Of a stretch of 64,000 nt of DNA, positions 40,625 through 49,424 are shown in pieces. The translations under genes were made by a program, and so were the position numbers. Every line of letters starts with the position of its first letter. Position 1 is the first letter of the stretch. The notes beneath the pieces were generated by a model. The model was not told where the DNA came from and ran no database searches. It saw only the letters and a list, made by a program, of their open reading frames with translations. Origin of the DNA: Cryptosporangium arvum DSM 44712 (GTDB taxonomy: Bacteria; Actinomycetota; Actinomycetes; Mycobacteriales; Cryptosporangiaceae); NCBI RefSeq assembly GCF_000585375.1, contig NZ_KK073874.1:7351913-7415912 (forward strand). The letters run 5' to 3'.

Positions 40625-41956
40625 GTGAAGCAGATCCTCGAAGCGATCCTGTCTGACGAGCTGGACGCCGTAGGCGGTCTCGAGGTGCCGGAGTCCTACC
40701 GCGGCGTGGTGGTCCGGAAAGACGAAGTGGACATGTTCGCCGGGCGCGCCACCCGCGACAAGGACCCGCGCGAGTCGCTGCACGTCCAGGAGGTGGCGAC
40801 GCCGGAGCTCGGACCGGGCGAGGCGCTCGTCGCCGTGATGGCCAGCGCGGTCAACTACAACACCGTCTGGACGTCGATCTTCGAACCGCTCTCGACGTTC
40901 GGGTTCCTGGAGCGCTACGGCCGGCTCTCGCCGCTGACCAAGCGGCACGACCTGCCGTACCACGTCGTCGGGTCGGACCTGGCCGGCGTCGTGCTGCGCA
41001 CCGGGCCCGGAGTGAACCTGTGGAAGCCCGGCGACGAGGTCGTCGCGCACTGCCTGTCGGTGGAACTCGAGTCGCACGAGGGCCACGACGACACGATGCT
41101 CGACCCCGAGCAGCGCATCTGGGGATTCGAGACGAACTTCGGCGGGCTGGCCGAGCTGGCGCTGGTGAAGTCCAATCAGCTGATGCCCAAGCCGGCGCAC
41201 CTGTCCTGGGAAGAGGCGGCGTCACCGGGGCTGGTCAACTCCACCGCCTACCGTCAGCTGGTCAGCACCAACGGCGCCGCGATGAAGCTCGGTGACACCG
41301 TGTTGATCTGGGGCGCCTCCGGGGGCCTCGGTTCGTACGCCACCCAGATGGCGCTGGCGTCGGGGGCGACCCCGGTGTGCGTGGTCTCGAGTCCCGACAA
41401 GGCGGACATCGTCCGCTCGATGGGCGCGGAACTGGTGATCGACCGGACCGCGGAGAGTTACCGGTTCTGGAAGGACGAGAACAACCAGGACCCCCGCGAG
41501 TGGCGCCGTTTCGGCGCGAAGATCCGAGAACTGACCGGGGGCAAAGACCCCGACATCGTGTTCGAACACCCGGGCCGCGAGACATTCGGCGCGAGCGTCT
41601 TTGTGGCCCGAAAGGGCGGAACGATCGTCACGTGTGCGTCGACGTCCGGATATCTCCATCAGTTCGACAATCGTTACCTGTGGATGAACCTGAAGCGCAT
41701 TATCGGATCGCATTTCGCGAACTACCGAGAGGCGTATCTCGCTAACGATCTGATCGCCACCGGGAAGATTCATCCGACGCTGTCGAAGGTGTACCCGCTC
41801 GAGCAGACCGGGCAGGCCGCCTACGACGTCCACCAGAACCTGCACCAGGGGAAGGTCGGCGTGCTCGGCCTGGCCCCGGAGGAGGGTCTCGGGGTCCGGG
41901 ACGAGGAGAAGCGCAGCCGGTACGTGGACGCGATCAACCGGTTCCGCTCCCGCTGA
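40625..41956 (+). CDS. ccr: crotonyl-CoA carboxylase/reductase
   Basis: The 443-residue protein is a medium-chain dehydrogenase with a Rossmann core (IWGASGGLGSYATQMAL). CCR-specific segments include NYNTVWTSIFEP, GSDLAGVVLRTG and EHPGRETFGASVF with the conserved HPG. It reduces and carboxylates crotonyl-CoA to ethylmalonyl-CoA, for acetate assimilation and polyketide extender supply. The GTG start is supported by GGAGG eight bases upstream. The gene sits with mce, thiolase and meaB, which handle the adjacent CoA esters, and is followed by a perfect hairpin. Confidence 0.96.
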   Translation: MKQILEAILSDELDAVGGLEVPESYRGVVVRKDEVDMFAGRATRDKDPRESLHVQEVATPELGPGEALVAVMASAVNYNTVWTSIFEPLSTFGFLERYGRLSPLTKRHDLPYHVVGSDLAGVVLRTGPGVNLWKPGDEVVAHCLSVELESHEGHDDTMLDPEQRIWGFETNFGGLAELALVKSNQLMPKPAHLSWEEAASPGLVNSTAYRQLVSTNGAAMKLGDTVLIWGASGGLGSYATQMALASGATPVCVVSSPDKADIVRSMGAELVIDRTAESYRFWKDENNQDPREWRRFGAKIRELTGGKDPDIVFEHPGRETFGASVFVARKGGTIVTCASTSGYLHQFDNRYLWMNLKRIIGSHFANYREAYLANDLIATGKIHPTLSKVYPLEQTGQAAYDVHQNLHQGKVGVLGLAPEEGLGVRDEEKRSRYVDAINRFRSR

Positions 41957-41971
41957 TCGGGTCGTGCCACC

Positions 41972-41998
41972 GGCCGTGACGAGCACCTCGTCACGGCC
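41972..41998 (+). terminator. perfect 12-bp hairpin after ccr
   Basis: GGCCGTGACGAG (41972-41983) pairs with CTCGTCACGGCC (41987-41998) with a 3-base loop, starting 16 bases after the ccr stop. The outer TGCCA/TGGCA extends it. No T tract follows, which is usual for this genome. Confidence 0.75.
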
Positions 41999-42146
41999 CT
42001 GGCATGTCCGGCCAGGGGCCGTGCGTCGGTTCGGTCGAGTCACCTATCAGCCGAACCGCCGTACGGTGTGTCGCGTGGGAATTTCGCGTCGAATGTGAGA
42101 CAGGGTTCGCTAGATGCGGCCTTGCCGGTCTGCGATAGTGGGCGGC

Positions 42147-43508
42147 ATGCAGCCGACCCCCACCGACAACAACATGTCGTTCTTCGACTCCTCGAACACT
42201 GATCCCGGCTTCACCATCGCGCTGCGGGGGTACGACCGGCACCAGGTGAACGAGCACTTACAGCGGCTCAACACCGAGCTGAGCCAGCACCAGTCGACGA
42301 AATCCGAGGCCGAGCAGAAGCTCGCCGAGGCCCAGCACCGCGTGCGCGCCGTCGAGCAGCAGCTCACCGCGCTGCAGCAGCAGATGCGCAGCCAGCAGAA
42401 GCAGCTCCAGGAGAACTCGAAGCCGACGCTCTCCGGCCTCGGCACCCGGGTCGAGCAGCTGCTGCGTCTGGCCGAGGAGCAGGCCAACGAGCACCGCACC
42501 GAGGCGGAGAAGAAGGCCGAGGAGACGCTGTCGGCCGCTCGCCTCCAGGCGCGTGAGCTCACCGAGAAGGCCCGCGCCGAGGCGCAGGCGGTCAAGGTCG
42601 GGGCCGAGCGGGACGCCGCGGGGGTCAAGGAAGGCGCCGAGCGCGAGGCCGCCGAGATCCGCGGCGAGGTCAACCGCGAGATCGAGAGCAACCGCGCCAC
42701 CGCCGACCGCGAGGTCCGGCAGGCCCGGTCGACGGCCGACCACGAGGTCGCCGAGCTCAAGGCACGGGTGCACCGCGAGGTGGCGCAGCTGCAGGCCACC
42801 GCCGAGCGGGAGGCCACCCAGCTGCGCGCCGCGGCCAAGCAGGAGACCGAGCAGCTGCGCAACAAGGTCAAGGCCGAGACCGAGCAGCTGCGCACCACCG
42901 TGCGCCAGGAGAGCGAGCAGCTGCGCACCGAGGCCACCCGCGAAGCCGAGCAGAAGCGTGGCGAGGCGAGCCGCATCCTGGCCGAGGCGCGCGAGAAGCG
43001 CGACAACGACCTCCAGGAGCTCGAGCTCAACCTGGCCGAGCGCCGCGAGCGGGCCGAGCAGGAAGAGTCGCAGCGGCACGCCGCCGCGGTCGCCGAGACG
43101 CAGAAGCTGGTCGGCGAGGCCGAGCAGCGCGCCCGCGTCGCCGAGACCCGCGCCCGCGAGGTCGAGGCCCACACCGAGTCCCGCCGGAAGGCCGCCGAGG
43201 CCCAGGCCAAGGACATCGTGGAGAAGGCACGCGCGCTCGCCGAGAAGACCGTCAACGAGGCACGCGCCGAGGCCGACCGCCTGGTGTCCGACGCCACCGC
43301 GAACGCCGAGCACAACACCACGCAGGCCAAGCGTCAGGTCGCGGAGCTCACCACGCAGCGCGACGCGATCACCACCCAGCTGGGTCAGCTGCGCGAGATG
43401 CTCGCCGGCCTGGTCGGTGGCGGCGCGGCGGCGGCCACGGTGGCGAAGGCCGCCGAGGCGGCCAAGGTCGAGCCGGCCGAGGCCCCCAGCGCCAACGGGC
43501 GGGGCTGA
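42147..43508 (+). CDS. filP: FilP-like coiled-coil cytoskeletal protein
   Basis: The 453-residue protein has a DivIVA-like N-terminal element (FTIALRGYDRHQVNEHLQRLN), a Gln-rich coiled coil, a short break, then an almost unbroken coiled coil from residue 120 to about 410. It ends in an Ala-rich tail. FilP of Streptomyces is an intermediate-filament-like protein that stiffens hyphae and works with Scy and DivIVA at tips. Here it precedes a giant Scy-like gene, and mce, thiolase and meaB lie just upstream, as I recall for the Streptomyces scy-filP locus. It is longer than Streptomyces FilP (about 310). The ATG at 42147 is a choice; 42174 is also possible. Confidence 0.7.
   Translation: MQPTPTDNNMSFFDSSNTDPGFTIALRGYDRHQVNEHLQRLNTELSQHQSTKSEAEQKLAEAQHRVRAVEQQLTALQQQMRSQQKQLQENSKPTLSGLGTRVEQLLRLAEEQANEHRTEAEKKAEETLSAARLQARELTEKARAEAQAVKVGAERDAAGVKEGAEREAAEIRGEVNREIESNRATADREVRQARSTADHEVAELKARVHREVAQLQATAEREATQLRAAAKQETEQLRNKVKAETEQLRTTVRQESEQLRTEATREAEQKRGEASRILAEAREKRDNDLQELELNLAERRERAEQEESQRHAAAVAETQKLVGEAEQRARVAETRAREVEAHTESRRKAAEAQAKDIVEKARALAEKTVNEARAEADRLVSDATANAEHNTTQAKRQVAELTTQRDAITTQLGQLREMLAGLVGGGAAAATVAKAAEAAKVEPAEAPSANGRG
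42504..42998 (+). repeat. 15 uninterrupted 33-base (11-residue) coiled-coil repeats
   Basis: From residue 120 the FilP-like protein consists of 15 consecutive eleven-residue units with Ala/Val at position 1 and basic or acidic residues in set places (AERDAAGVKEG, AEREAAEIRGE, ADREVRQARST and so on). Every unit keeps the register. Hendecad repeats form a straight or slightly right-handed coiled coil. Confidence 0.85.
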
Positions 43509-43530
43509 TCGCTTTCCCGGCTGTCCGGGT

Positions 43531-43556
43531 GGCTGACCACGGCGTCGTGGTCAGCC
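43531..43556 (+). terminator. perfect 11-bp hairpin after filP
   Basis: GGCTGACCACG (43531-43541) pairs with CGTGGTCAGCC (43546-43556) around a 4-base loop, 22 bases after the filP stop. It probably ends the filP transcript. Confidence 0.75.
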
Positions 43557-43586
43557 GTTCGGTGGTGGCTGCACACCCGAGCGGTG

Positions 43587-43616
43587 CGGTGGCCCGGCGT
43601 TCTGGCCGGGCCACCG
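43587..43616 (+). terminator. second perfect hairpin (12 bp) between filP and scy
   Basis: CGGTGGCCCGGC (43587-43598) pairs with GCCGGGCCACCG (43605-43616) around a 6-base loop, 30 bases beyond the first hairpin. Two strong hairpins in a row would insulate the Scy-like gene from upstream transcription. Confidence 0.75.
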
Positions 43617-43745
43617 ACACGATCCGCCCGGGCGTGAAACGATGTGCCGATGAGTCTCGCTTCACAGGCGATTCCCATCACCCTGTTGCAAGGCGCCTGA
43701 CCGCCGTAGTGGGGGTCTGGCCCGGAACGATGCGAGTATGACTGC

Positions 43746-46700
43746 ATGTCGCAGGAGGACGGGCACGGCCTTCTCCCAGTGAGCGGCGGCGAACCATTGC
43801 CGTCGTTCGAGGTGGTGCTGCGCGGATACGACCGACGTCAGGTCGAGGACGCGTTCAGCCGCCTGGAAGGTGAGCTGAGCGCGGTCGCAGCCGACCGCGA
43901 CGCCGCCTACGGCAGATCCGACGCGTACGCCGCTCAGGTGGAGCGTCTGCACAACGAGATCGAGCACCTGCGCGGCGAGATCTACCACCTGCGCCAGCAG
44001 CTCGAGTACGCCGTGCGCAACCCGCACGCCGAGGTCAGCGCACGCGTCCAGCAGATCCTCGACCTGGCGGAAGCCGAGGCCAACGAGATCCGCGCGACCG
44101 CGCAGAACGAACTGGTCGGCGCACGCAACACCGTGCAGCGGGCGGCCGCAGAAGCCGAGGCCGCGGCGCACCGCGTCCTCGACGACGCCGCGCGCGACGC
44201 CCGCGGGCTGCTCCGCGACGCCGAGCTGGAGATGACCCGCCAGCGCGAGGAGGCCGAGCGCGAGCTCGTCGATCACCTGATCGGCTTACGCGAGGAGATC
44301 TCCCGCGCGCAGGAGGTCATCGACGAGAACGAGGCCGAGGCCCGCCGCCGGGCCGAGTCGATCCTCGCCGACGCCCAGGAGCGCGCGACCGCGATCCCGG
44401 TCGACGCCGAGGCCTACGCCGACGAGGTGCGCACCGGCGCCGACGACTACGCCGGAGCCACCCGCGACGAGGCCGACGCGTACTCGGCACGCACCCGCGC
44501 CGACGCCGAGTCCTACGCCAACCAGCTGACCGCGGCCGCGAACGAGCGCCTCTCGGCTGCCGTGAACGAGGCCGAGGAGCAGGCCGAGTCGCTCGCCGCC
44601 GAAGCGCGCGAACTCGCGAGCGCGATCGAGGCCGAAGCCCGCGAACGGGCCGACGCGCTCGTCGCCGAGGCCGAGAAGCGCGTGTCCGAGGCCGACCAGC
44701 GGATCGCCGACGCCGAGACGACGGCCGCCGCGGCGATCAAGAAGGCCGACAACCACGCCGAGAACATCGCCCGCGAGGCCGACGACTACGCCCGCAGCAC
44801 CCGGCAGGGCGCCGACGAGTACTCGAAGACCACGCGCAAGGAGGCCGACGACCACGCCGAGCGGGTCGCCCGGCTGGCCGACGACCACGAGAGCACGGTG
44901 CGGCTCGCGGCCGACGAGTACTCGGTCAGCACGCGCCGGGAGGCCGACACCTACGCGTCGACGGCGCGGGCCGAGGCCGACGCCTACCAGGTCTCCACGC
45001 ACCAGACCGCGGACGAGTACCAGGCGTCCACCCAGCAGGCCGCGGACGAGTACTCGGCGAACACCCGGCGCGAGGCCGACGAGCACGTCGTCTCCGCCCG
45101 TCGCCAGGCCGACGACCAGGCCGAAAGGGTCGCCCGGGAGGCCGACGACTACTCCGCGGACATCCGCAAGGGCGCCGACGACTACGCCGCGCGCACGAAG
45201 TCCGACGCCACCGCCGAGGCCACCCGGCTCACCGAGGAGGCCGCGGCCGAGGCGGCCCGGGTCACGAGCGAAGCGAACACCGCGGCCGAACGCGTCACCG
45301 GCGACGCCGCCGCCGAGGCCCAGCGGCTCACCACCGACGCCCAGCGCCGGGCCGCCGAACTCACCGCGGAGGCCGAGGCGCACCGCACCGCGGTCACCGC
45401 CGAGGCCGGCGACGAGGCCAACCGCATCGTCACCGAGGCACAGCGGTCCGCGTCCGCGCTCACCGCGCAGGCCGACGAGCAGGTCCAGACGATGATCGAC
45501 GCGGCCGAGCAGCAGGCCGCCGCGGTCACCCGGGAAGCCGGAGAGAACGCCGAGAGCACCGTCGCGCAGGCCCAGGACCGGGCTCGCACGATCATCTCGG
45601 TCGCCGAGGCCCGGGGCCGGGACCTGGTCTCCAACGCCGAGCGTCGCGCGCAGGAGATGGTCGCCGACGCCGAGCGGCACGCCGCGAAGGTGCGCACCAC
45701 CGGCGAGGAGAAGGCGTCGTCGCTCGTCGCGAAAGCCGAGGAGCGCGCACGCGCACTGCAGGCCGACGCCGAGCAGCGGGCCGAGGCCGTGCTCACCGAG
45801 GCCGACGAGCAGGCCAGCCAGGCCGCCGCCGACGCCGCCGAGGCGACCGCCGACGTGTTCCGGCGGGCCCGCGAGGCCGAGGACAGCGCCGCGAAGGCCG
45901 TCGCGGACGCCGAGGAACTGGCCGCCCTCACGCTCACGGAGTCGGAGGAGAAGGCCGCCGAAGTTCTGCGCTCCGCGCAGGAGAAGGCCACGGCGCTCCG
46001 CAAGGAGGCCGAGGAACTCGCGCGCAAGGCCGAGGAGGACCGCGACGAGTCGGCCTCGCTGCTCCGCGACGCGCAGGAGAAGCTGAACGCCGCCGAGCAG
46101 GAGTCGGCCACCACGATCGCCGGCGCGAAGATGGTGGCCCGGCGCAAGGCCGGCGAGCTGATCGCGGAGGCCGAGAAGCAGGCCACCGAGACGACGTCCA
46201 CGGCCGAGACGCTGGCCAACGAGACGATGAAGGCCGCGGACGACCACGCCGAGCGGGTCGCCCGGGAAGCCGACGACTACGCGAACACCACCCGCCGCGG
46301 CGCCGACGAGCACGACACGACGGTCCGCGGCGAGGCCGACACCTACGCGGCGTCCACGCGCCGGGAGGCCGACGAGCACGCCACCCGGGTGAAGACCGAG
46401 GCCGACACGCACCGCGCCACCGCGGAGAAGGCCGCCGCCGACGTGACCGCGAAGTCGCAGGCCACCGCGGCCGAGCTGGTGTCGACGGCGGAGGCGAAGG
46501 CCGCCAAACTGCTCTCCGAGGCGACGCAGGTCGCGACCGCCGCGACCACCGAGGCCGACGAGTACGCCGCGCGTGTGCACGCGGAGAGCGAGGAGATGTC
46601 GCGGTCGGCCACCGAGGAGGCGGCGACGCGCTCGGAGCGCATCATCCAGGAGGCGATCTCCGAGGCCGAGCGCATCACCGCGGACGCGAACACGAACGCG

Positions 46701-49361
46701 AAGCAGACGATCGAGAACGCCCGCTCGCAGGGCGCGACGATGAAGCGCGACGCCGAACTGCGGGCGCGCAACACGAAGGAGAAGGCCGGCCTCGAGGCGC
46801 ACAGCACGATGCGCAAGGCCCGCGAGGAGGCGGAGAAGACCGTCGCCGGAGCGCGTAAGGAAGCGGCGCGCCTGAAGGCCGAGGTCGAGGCGCTGATCGA
46901 GCGCCGGGAACAGATCAACGGCGAGATGAACCGTCTGCAGGACGCGTTGTCGGGGCTGGGGGGTGGCCTGTTCGCGAATCTGTCGGCGGTGACGGCCGCG
47001 GTGGCCCAGTCCGAGCCGACGCCCACGCCGAAGGCCGACGTGACGTCGGGCGACGAGGGCAAGGCGTCCACCGCGTCGGCGGCGGCTCCCACGTCTTCTG
47101 GCGGCGAGAGCCCCGATCGCGGAGCTTCCGATCGCGGAGTCGCGGAAAGCGGAGCCGCTGGACGCGCCGATGCCGAGGGCGAGACCGCCGGAGGCGACGG
47201 TGCCGGGCGCGAAGATGCCGGGCGCGACGGTGCCGGGCGCGACGGTGCCGGGCGTGGGCGGGTTGAGCGTGGGGCGGCCGGGCGTGATGACGCCGGAGTG
47301 ACGAGTGGTGTCTCGGTGATCGACGCGCTGGGCGGGGCGGATCGCTCCCGGGACGAGGTCGCGCCGAAGTCCGGGTCGCCGGCCGAGCCGACCGGAAACG
47401 GTGCGGCGCCTCCGGCCACGCCGACGGTGCGACTGGCTCGCAGCGAGCCGGGTCTGACCCCGCCGAGCGAGGCCCAGAAGGCGGAGAACACCGACGCGCC
47501 CCGGACCGGCCGGGCCGGCTCGGACGAGCCGCGAACGCCCCGACCCCGGGCCGCGGATCATGACAAGTCGGACTCCGGAAAGCCAGGGCCCGCAACGTCC
47601 GAGTCCGCACCCGCGGCTTCCGCACCCGCGGCTTCCGCACCCGCGGCTTCCGCAAACCCAGCCTCCGAAAATCCGACCTCTGGAAACTGGGGCTCCGCAA
47701 ACTCGGGCTCTGGAAACTCGGGCTCCGCAAACCTTGGGTCCGGGAAACCTGAGTCCGGGAAACCTGAGTCCGGAAACAGGGCCGCCGGAAGTGCGGCGTC
47801 GGGCAAGCCGGGGATCGAAAAGCTCGTGTCCGGAAAGCCGGCCTCCGGGAACTTGGAGTCGGGGAAGCCCGCGTCGGGAAACTTTGAATCCGGGAAGTCC
47901 GAGTCCGGAAACCCGGAGTCCGGGAAGGCCAAGTCGGGAAACACGGTGTCTGGGAACCCCGTGTCCGGCAGGCCGGAGTCCGGAAAGTGGGAGTCCGGAG
48001 CCTCCGGGTCCGGAAAGCGGGAGACCGGAGACTCCCAGTCCGGAAAGCCGGAGACCGGAGACTCCCAGTCCGGAAAGCCGGAGACCGGAAAGCCGGAGAC
48101 CGGAGACACCGAGTCCGGGAAGGCCGAGCGGGGACAGTCGGCGGGAAAGCAGCAGGCCGGGAAGCCTGGGTCCGGGAAGCCGGAGACCGGGAAGCCGGAG
48201 ACCGCCCGGGCCGACTCGCAGTCGGACAGGTCCGAGCCGGTCAAGCCCTCCGCGCCCCGGCAGACCCTGGGCGCACGGCTGGCCGCCAGCCCCACCCATG
48301 TGCCCACCTCACCGGCACGCCCGCCGGTCCTGCCCGCCCCTGCTCCCCCGCCGGCCGCGGAGCGCACCTCCACCGGCACGAGCCCCGCCGGATCGGCACC
48401 TGCCCGCTCGGCGAGCGCATCCTCGGGGGAGGCCACTCAGCCCACTTCCCCGGCGGCCGGGAACCGCACTCCTGGCTTCCCGACCGCCAGGGCACCGCTC
48501 GCGGACACCCAGTCGCCCGGTAACCAGACCTCCGGCTTCCCGACGGCCCAGGCACCGGTCGCCGACTCCCAGTCGCCCGCGAACCAGACCCACGGCTTCC
48601 CGACCGCCAGGGCACCCCGCGCGGACACCCAGCCGTCCGCACCCCAAAACCGTCGGAACCAGGCGGCCGGCAACCAGCACTCCGGAAGCCAGCACCCCGG
48701 CAACCAGGCCCCCCGAAACCAGGCCGCTGGTAACCAGCCCCCTCGCAGCCCGGGTGCTGGACGCCAGGCACCCGAGAACCACGCACCGCGGAACTACACA
48801 CCCGCGAACTACGCGTCCGGCTACCAAGCACCACGAAACCAGGCGCCCGGCAACCAGGCGCCCGGCAACCACGCACCCGGCAGCCAGGCGCCCCGTAATC
48901 AGGCGGCAGGGAACCAGGCGCCGGGCTCACCGGGGACCAGGACGCCGGCCGCGGGATCCCCGGCACCCGGGAACCAGCCGACGGGCTCCCCCACCGGGCG
49001 AACATCAGTGTCCGCTCCCCCGGCCGCCGGTCACCCGGCCGCCGGTCACCCAGCCGCCGGTCACCCCGCCGCCAGCCACCCCGCCGCCAGGACTCCGGCC
49101 GCCGGCTCCCAGGCACCGGGTAACCAGGGCCCCAACTCGGCGGCCGGCCCGCCGGCGGGCGGCTCCCCGGCGTCGGCCGGGAAGGACGGGGCACCGGGCA
49201 ACGGACGAGGACCCAGCGACGACGGCGACCGCGGCAACCGGTCGCGGTCGATGCTCGGGCTGGTCGACGAGGATCGCGCGGCGGTCAGGGTCGGCCCCAC
49301 CCTCGACCTCACCTGGCGCGCGGACCGCGGCAACGACCGCCGCGACGGCAAGCCCGCCTGA
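43746..49361 (+). CDS. scy: giant Scy-like polarity scaffold with repetitive disordered tail
   Basis: The 1871-residue protein starts with a DivIVA-like element (FEVVLRGYDRRQVEDAFSRLE, about residues 21-41). It continues as a coiled coil to about residue 1085, much of it in eleven-residue repeats, and ends with nearly 790 disordered residues. The tail holds two long blocks of five-residue repeats, the first rich in SGKPE and the second in NQAPG and HPAAG, separated by a Pro-rich linker and three 20-residue repeats. The extreme C-terminus (SMLGLVDEDRAAVRVGPTLDLTW) looks folded. Streptomyces Scy (about 1326 residues) organises hyphal tips; the location beside a FilP-like gene and mce supports homology. 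The tail is unusual for that family. Confidence 0.7.
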   Translation: MSQEDGHGLLPVSGGEPLPSFEVVLRGYDRRQVEDAFSRLEGELSAVAADRDAAYGRSDAYAAQVERLHNEIEHLRGEIYHLRQQLEYAVRNPHAEVSARVQQILDLAEAEANEIRATAQNELVGARNTVQRAAAEAEAAAHRVLDDAARDARGLLRDAELEMTRQREEAERELVDHLIGLREEISRAQEVIDENEAEARRRAESILADAQERATAIPVDAEAYADEVRTGADDYAGATRDEADAYSARTRADAESYANQLTAAANERLSAAVNEAEEQAESLAAEARELASAIEAEARERADALVAEAEKRVSEADQRIADAETTAAAAIKKADNHAENIAREADDYARSTRQGADEYSKTTRKEADDHAERVARLADDHESTVRLAADEYSVSTRREADTYASTARAEADAYQVSTHQTADEYQASTQQAADEYSANTRREADEHVVSARRQADDQAERVAREADDYSADIRKGADDYAARTKSDATAEATRLTEEAAAEAARVTSEANTAAERVTGDAAAEAQRLTTDAQRRAAELTAEAEAHRTAVTAEAGDEANRIVTEAQRSASALTAQADEQVQTMIDAAEQQAAAVTREAGENAESTVAQAQDRARTIISVAEARGRDLVSNAERRAQEMVADAERHAAKVRTTGEEKASSLVAKAEERARALQADAEQRAEAVLTEADEQASQAAADAAEATADVFRRAREAEDSAAKAVADAEELAALTLTESEEKAAEVLRSAQEKATALRKEAEELARKAEEDRDESASLLRDAQEKLNAAEQESATTIAGAKMVARRKAGELIAEAEKQATETTSTAETLANETMKAADDHAERVAREADDYANTTRRGADEHDTTVRGEADTYAASTRREADEHATRVKTEADTHRATAEKAAADVTAKSQATAAELVSTAEAKAAKLLSEATQVATAATTEADEYAARVHAESEEMSRSATEEAATRSERIIQEAISEAERITADANTNAKQTIENARSQGATMKRDAELRARNTKEKAGLEAHSTMRKAREEAEKTVAGARKEAARLKAEVEALIERREQINGEMNRLQDALSGLGGGLFANLSAVTAAVAQSEPTPTPKADVTSGDEGKASTASAAAPTSSGGESPDRGASDRGVAESGAAGRADAEGETAGGDGAGREDAGRDGAGRDGAGRGRVERGAAGRDDAGVTSGVSVIDALGGADRSRDEVAPKSGSPAEPTGNGAAPPATPTVRLARSEPGLTPPSEAQKAENTDAPRTGRAGSDEPRTPRPRAADHDKSDSGKPGPATSESAPAASAPAASAPAASANPASENPTSGNWGSANSGSGNSGSANLGSGKPESGKPESGNRAAGSAASGKPGIEKLVSGKPASGNLESGKPASGNFESGKSESGNPESGKAKSGNTVSGNPVSGRPESGKWESGASGSGKRETGDSQSGKPETGDSQSGKPETGKPETGDTESGKAERGQSAGKQQAGKPGSGKPETGKPETARADSQSDRSEPVKPSAPRQTLGARLAASPTHVPTSPARPPVLPAPAPPPAAERTSTGTSPAGSAPARSASASSGEATQPTSPAAGNRTPGFPTARAPLADTQSPGNQTSGFPTAQAPVADSQSPANQTHGFPTARAPRADTQPSAPQNRRNQAAGNQHSGSQHPGNQAPRNQAAGNQPPRSPGAGRQAPENHAPRNYTPANYASGYQAPRNQAPGNQAPGNHAPGSQAPRNQAAGNQAPGSPGTRTPAAGSPAPGNQPTGSPTGRTSVSAPPAAGHPAAGHPAAGHPAASHPAARTPAAGSQAPGNQGPNSAAGPPAGGSPASAGKDGAPGNGRGPSDDGDRGNRSRSMLGLVDEDRAAVRVGPTLDLTWRADRGNDRRDGKPA
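44745..45206 (+). repeat. 14 consecutive hendecad repeats in the Scy-like coiled coil
   Basis: Fourteen eleven-residue units beginning AD(D/E)(Y/H) follow one another without insertion (ADDYARSTRQG, ADEYSKTTRKE, ADDHAERVARL and so on). Similar blocks occur at 44439-44537 (three units) and 46236-46433 (six units). ADDHAERVARE-type units recur in separate blocks, pointing to internal duplication. Confidence 0.88.
47604..48203 (+). repeat. 40 tandem 15-base units encoding SGKPE-like pentads
   Basis: Forty five-residue units in strict register encode SAPAA, SGNxx, SGKPE, TGDSQ, GKPET and similar variants. Codons are richer in GGAAA and AAA than the rest of the gene. The encoded chain is hydrophilic, charged and presumably disordered. 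Confidence 0.88.
48462..48641 (+). repeat. three tandem 60-base units
   Basis: Three 20-residue units follow the pattern NxTxGFPTAxAPxADxQxxx (first unit at 48462, second at 48522, third at 48582). The only hydrophobic spots in this part of the tail are the GFPTA segments, which could be short binding motifs. Confidence 0.88.
48657..49136 (+). repeat. 32 tandem 15-base units encoding NQAPG and HPAAG-like pentads
   Basis: Twenty-two NQAPG-type units (48657-48986) are followed in the same register by ten more, including four near-identical units around 49023-49082 that encode AAGHP. The preceding 15 bases (48642-48656) keep the same register back to the 20-residue repeats. Confidence 0.88.
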
Positions 49362-49424
49362 CTACCAACCCCCAGCACCCACGGCCCGCGAACGCCTACC
49401 GGCCCCCACGGTCCCCACCACAGC

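Noticed and set aside
44286-48299. An open frame of about 1340 codons on the minus strand opposite the Scy-like gene
   Set aside because: It mirrors the codon periodicity of the coiled-coil repeats and has no recognisable domain or start signal.
47604-49136. Possible CRISPR array or satellite DNA
   Set aside because: Units are 15 bases with no spacers, keep an open frame throughout and translate to a regular protein repeat.
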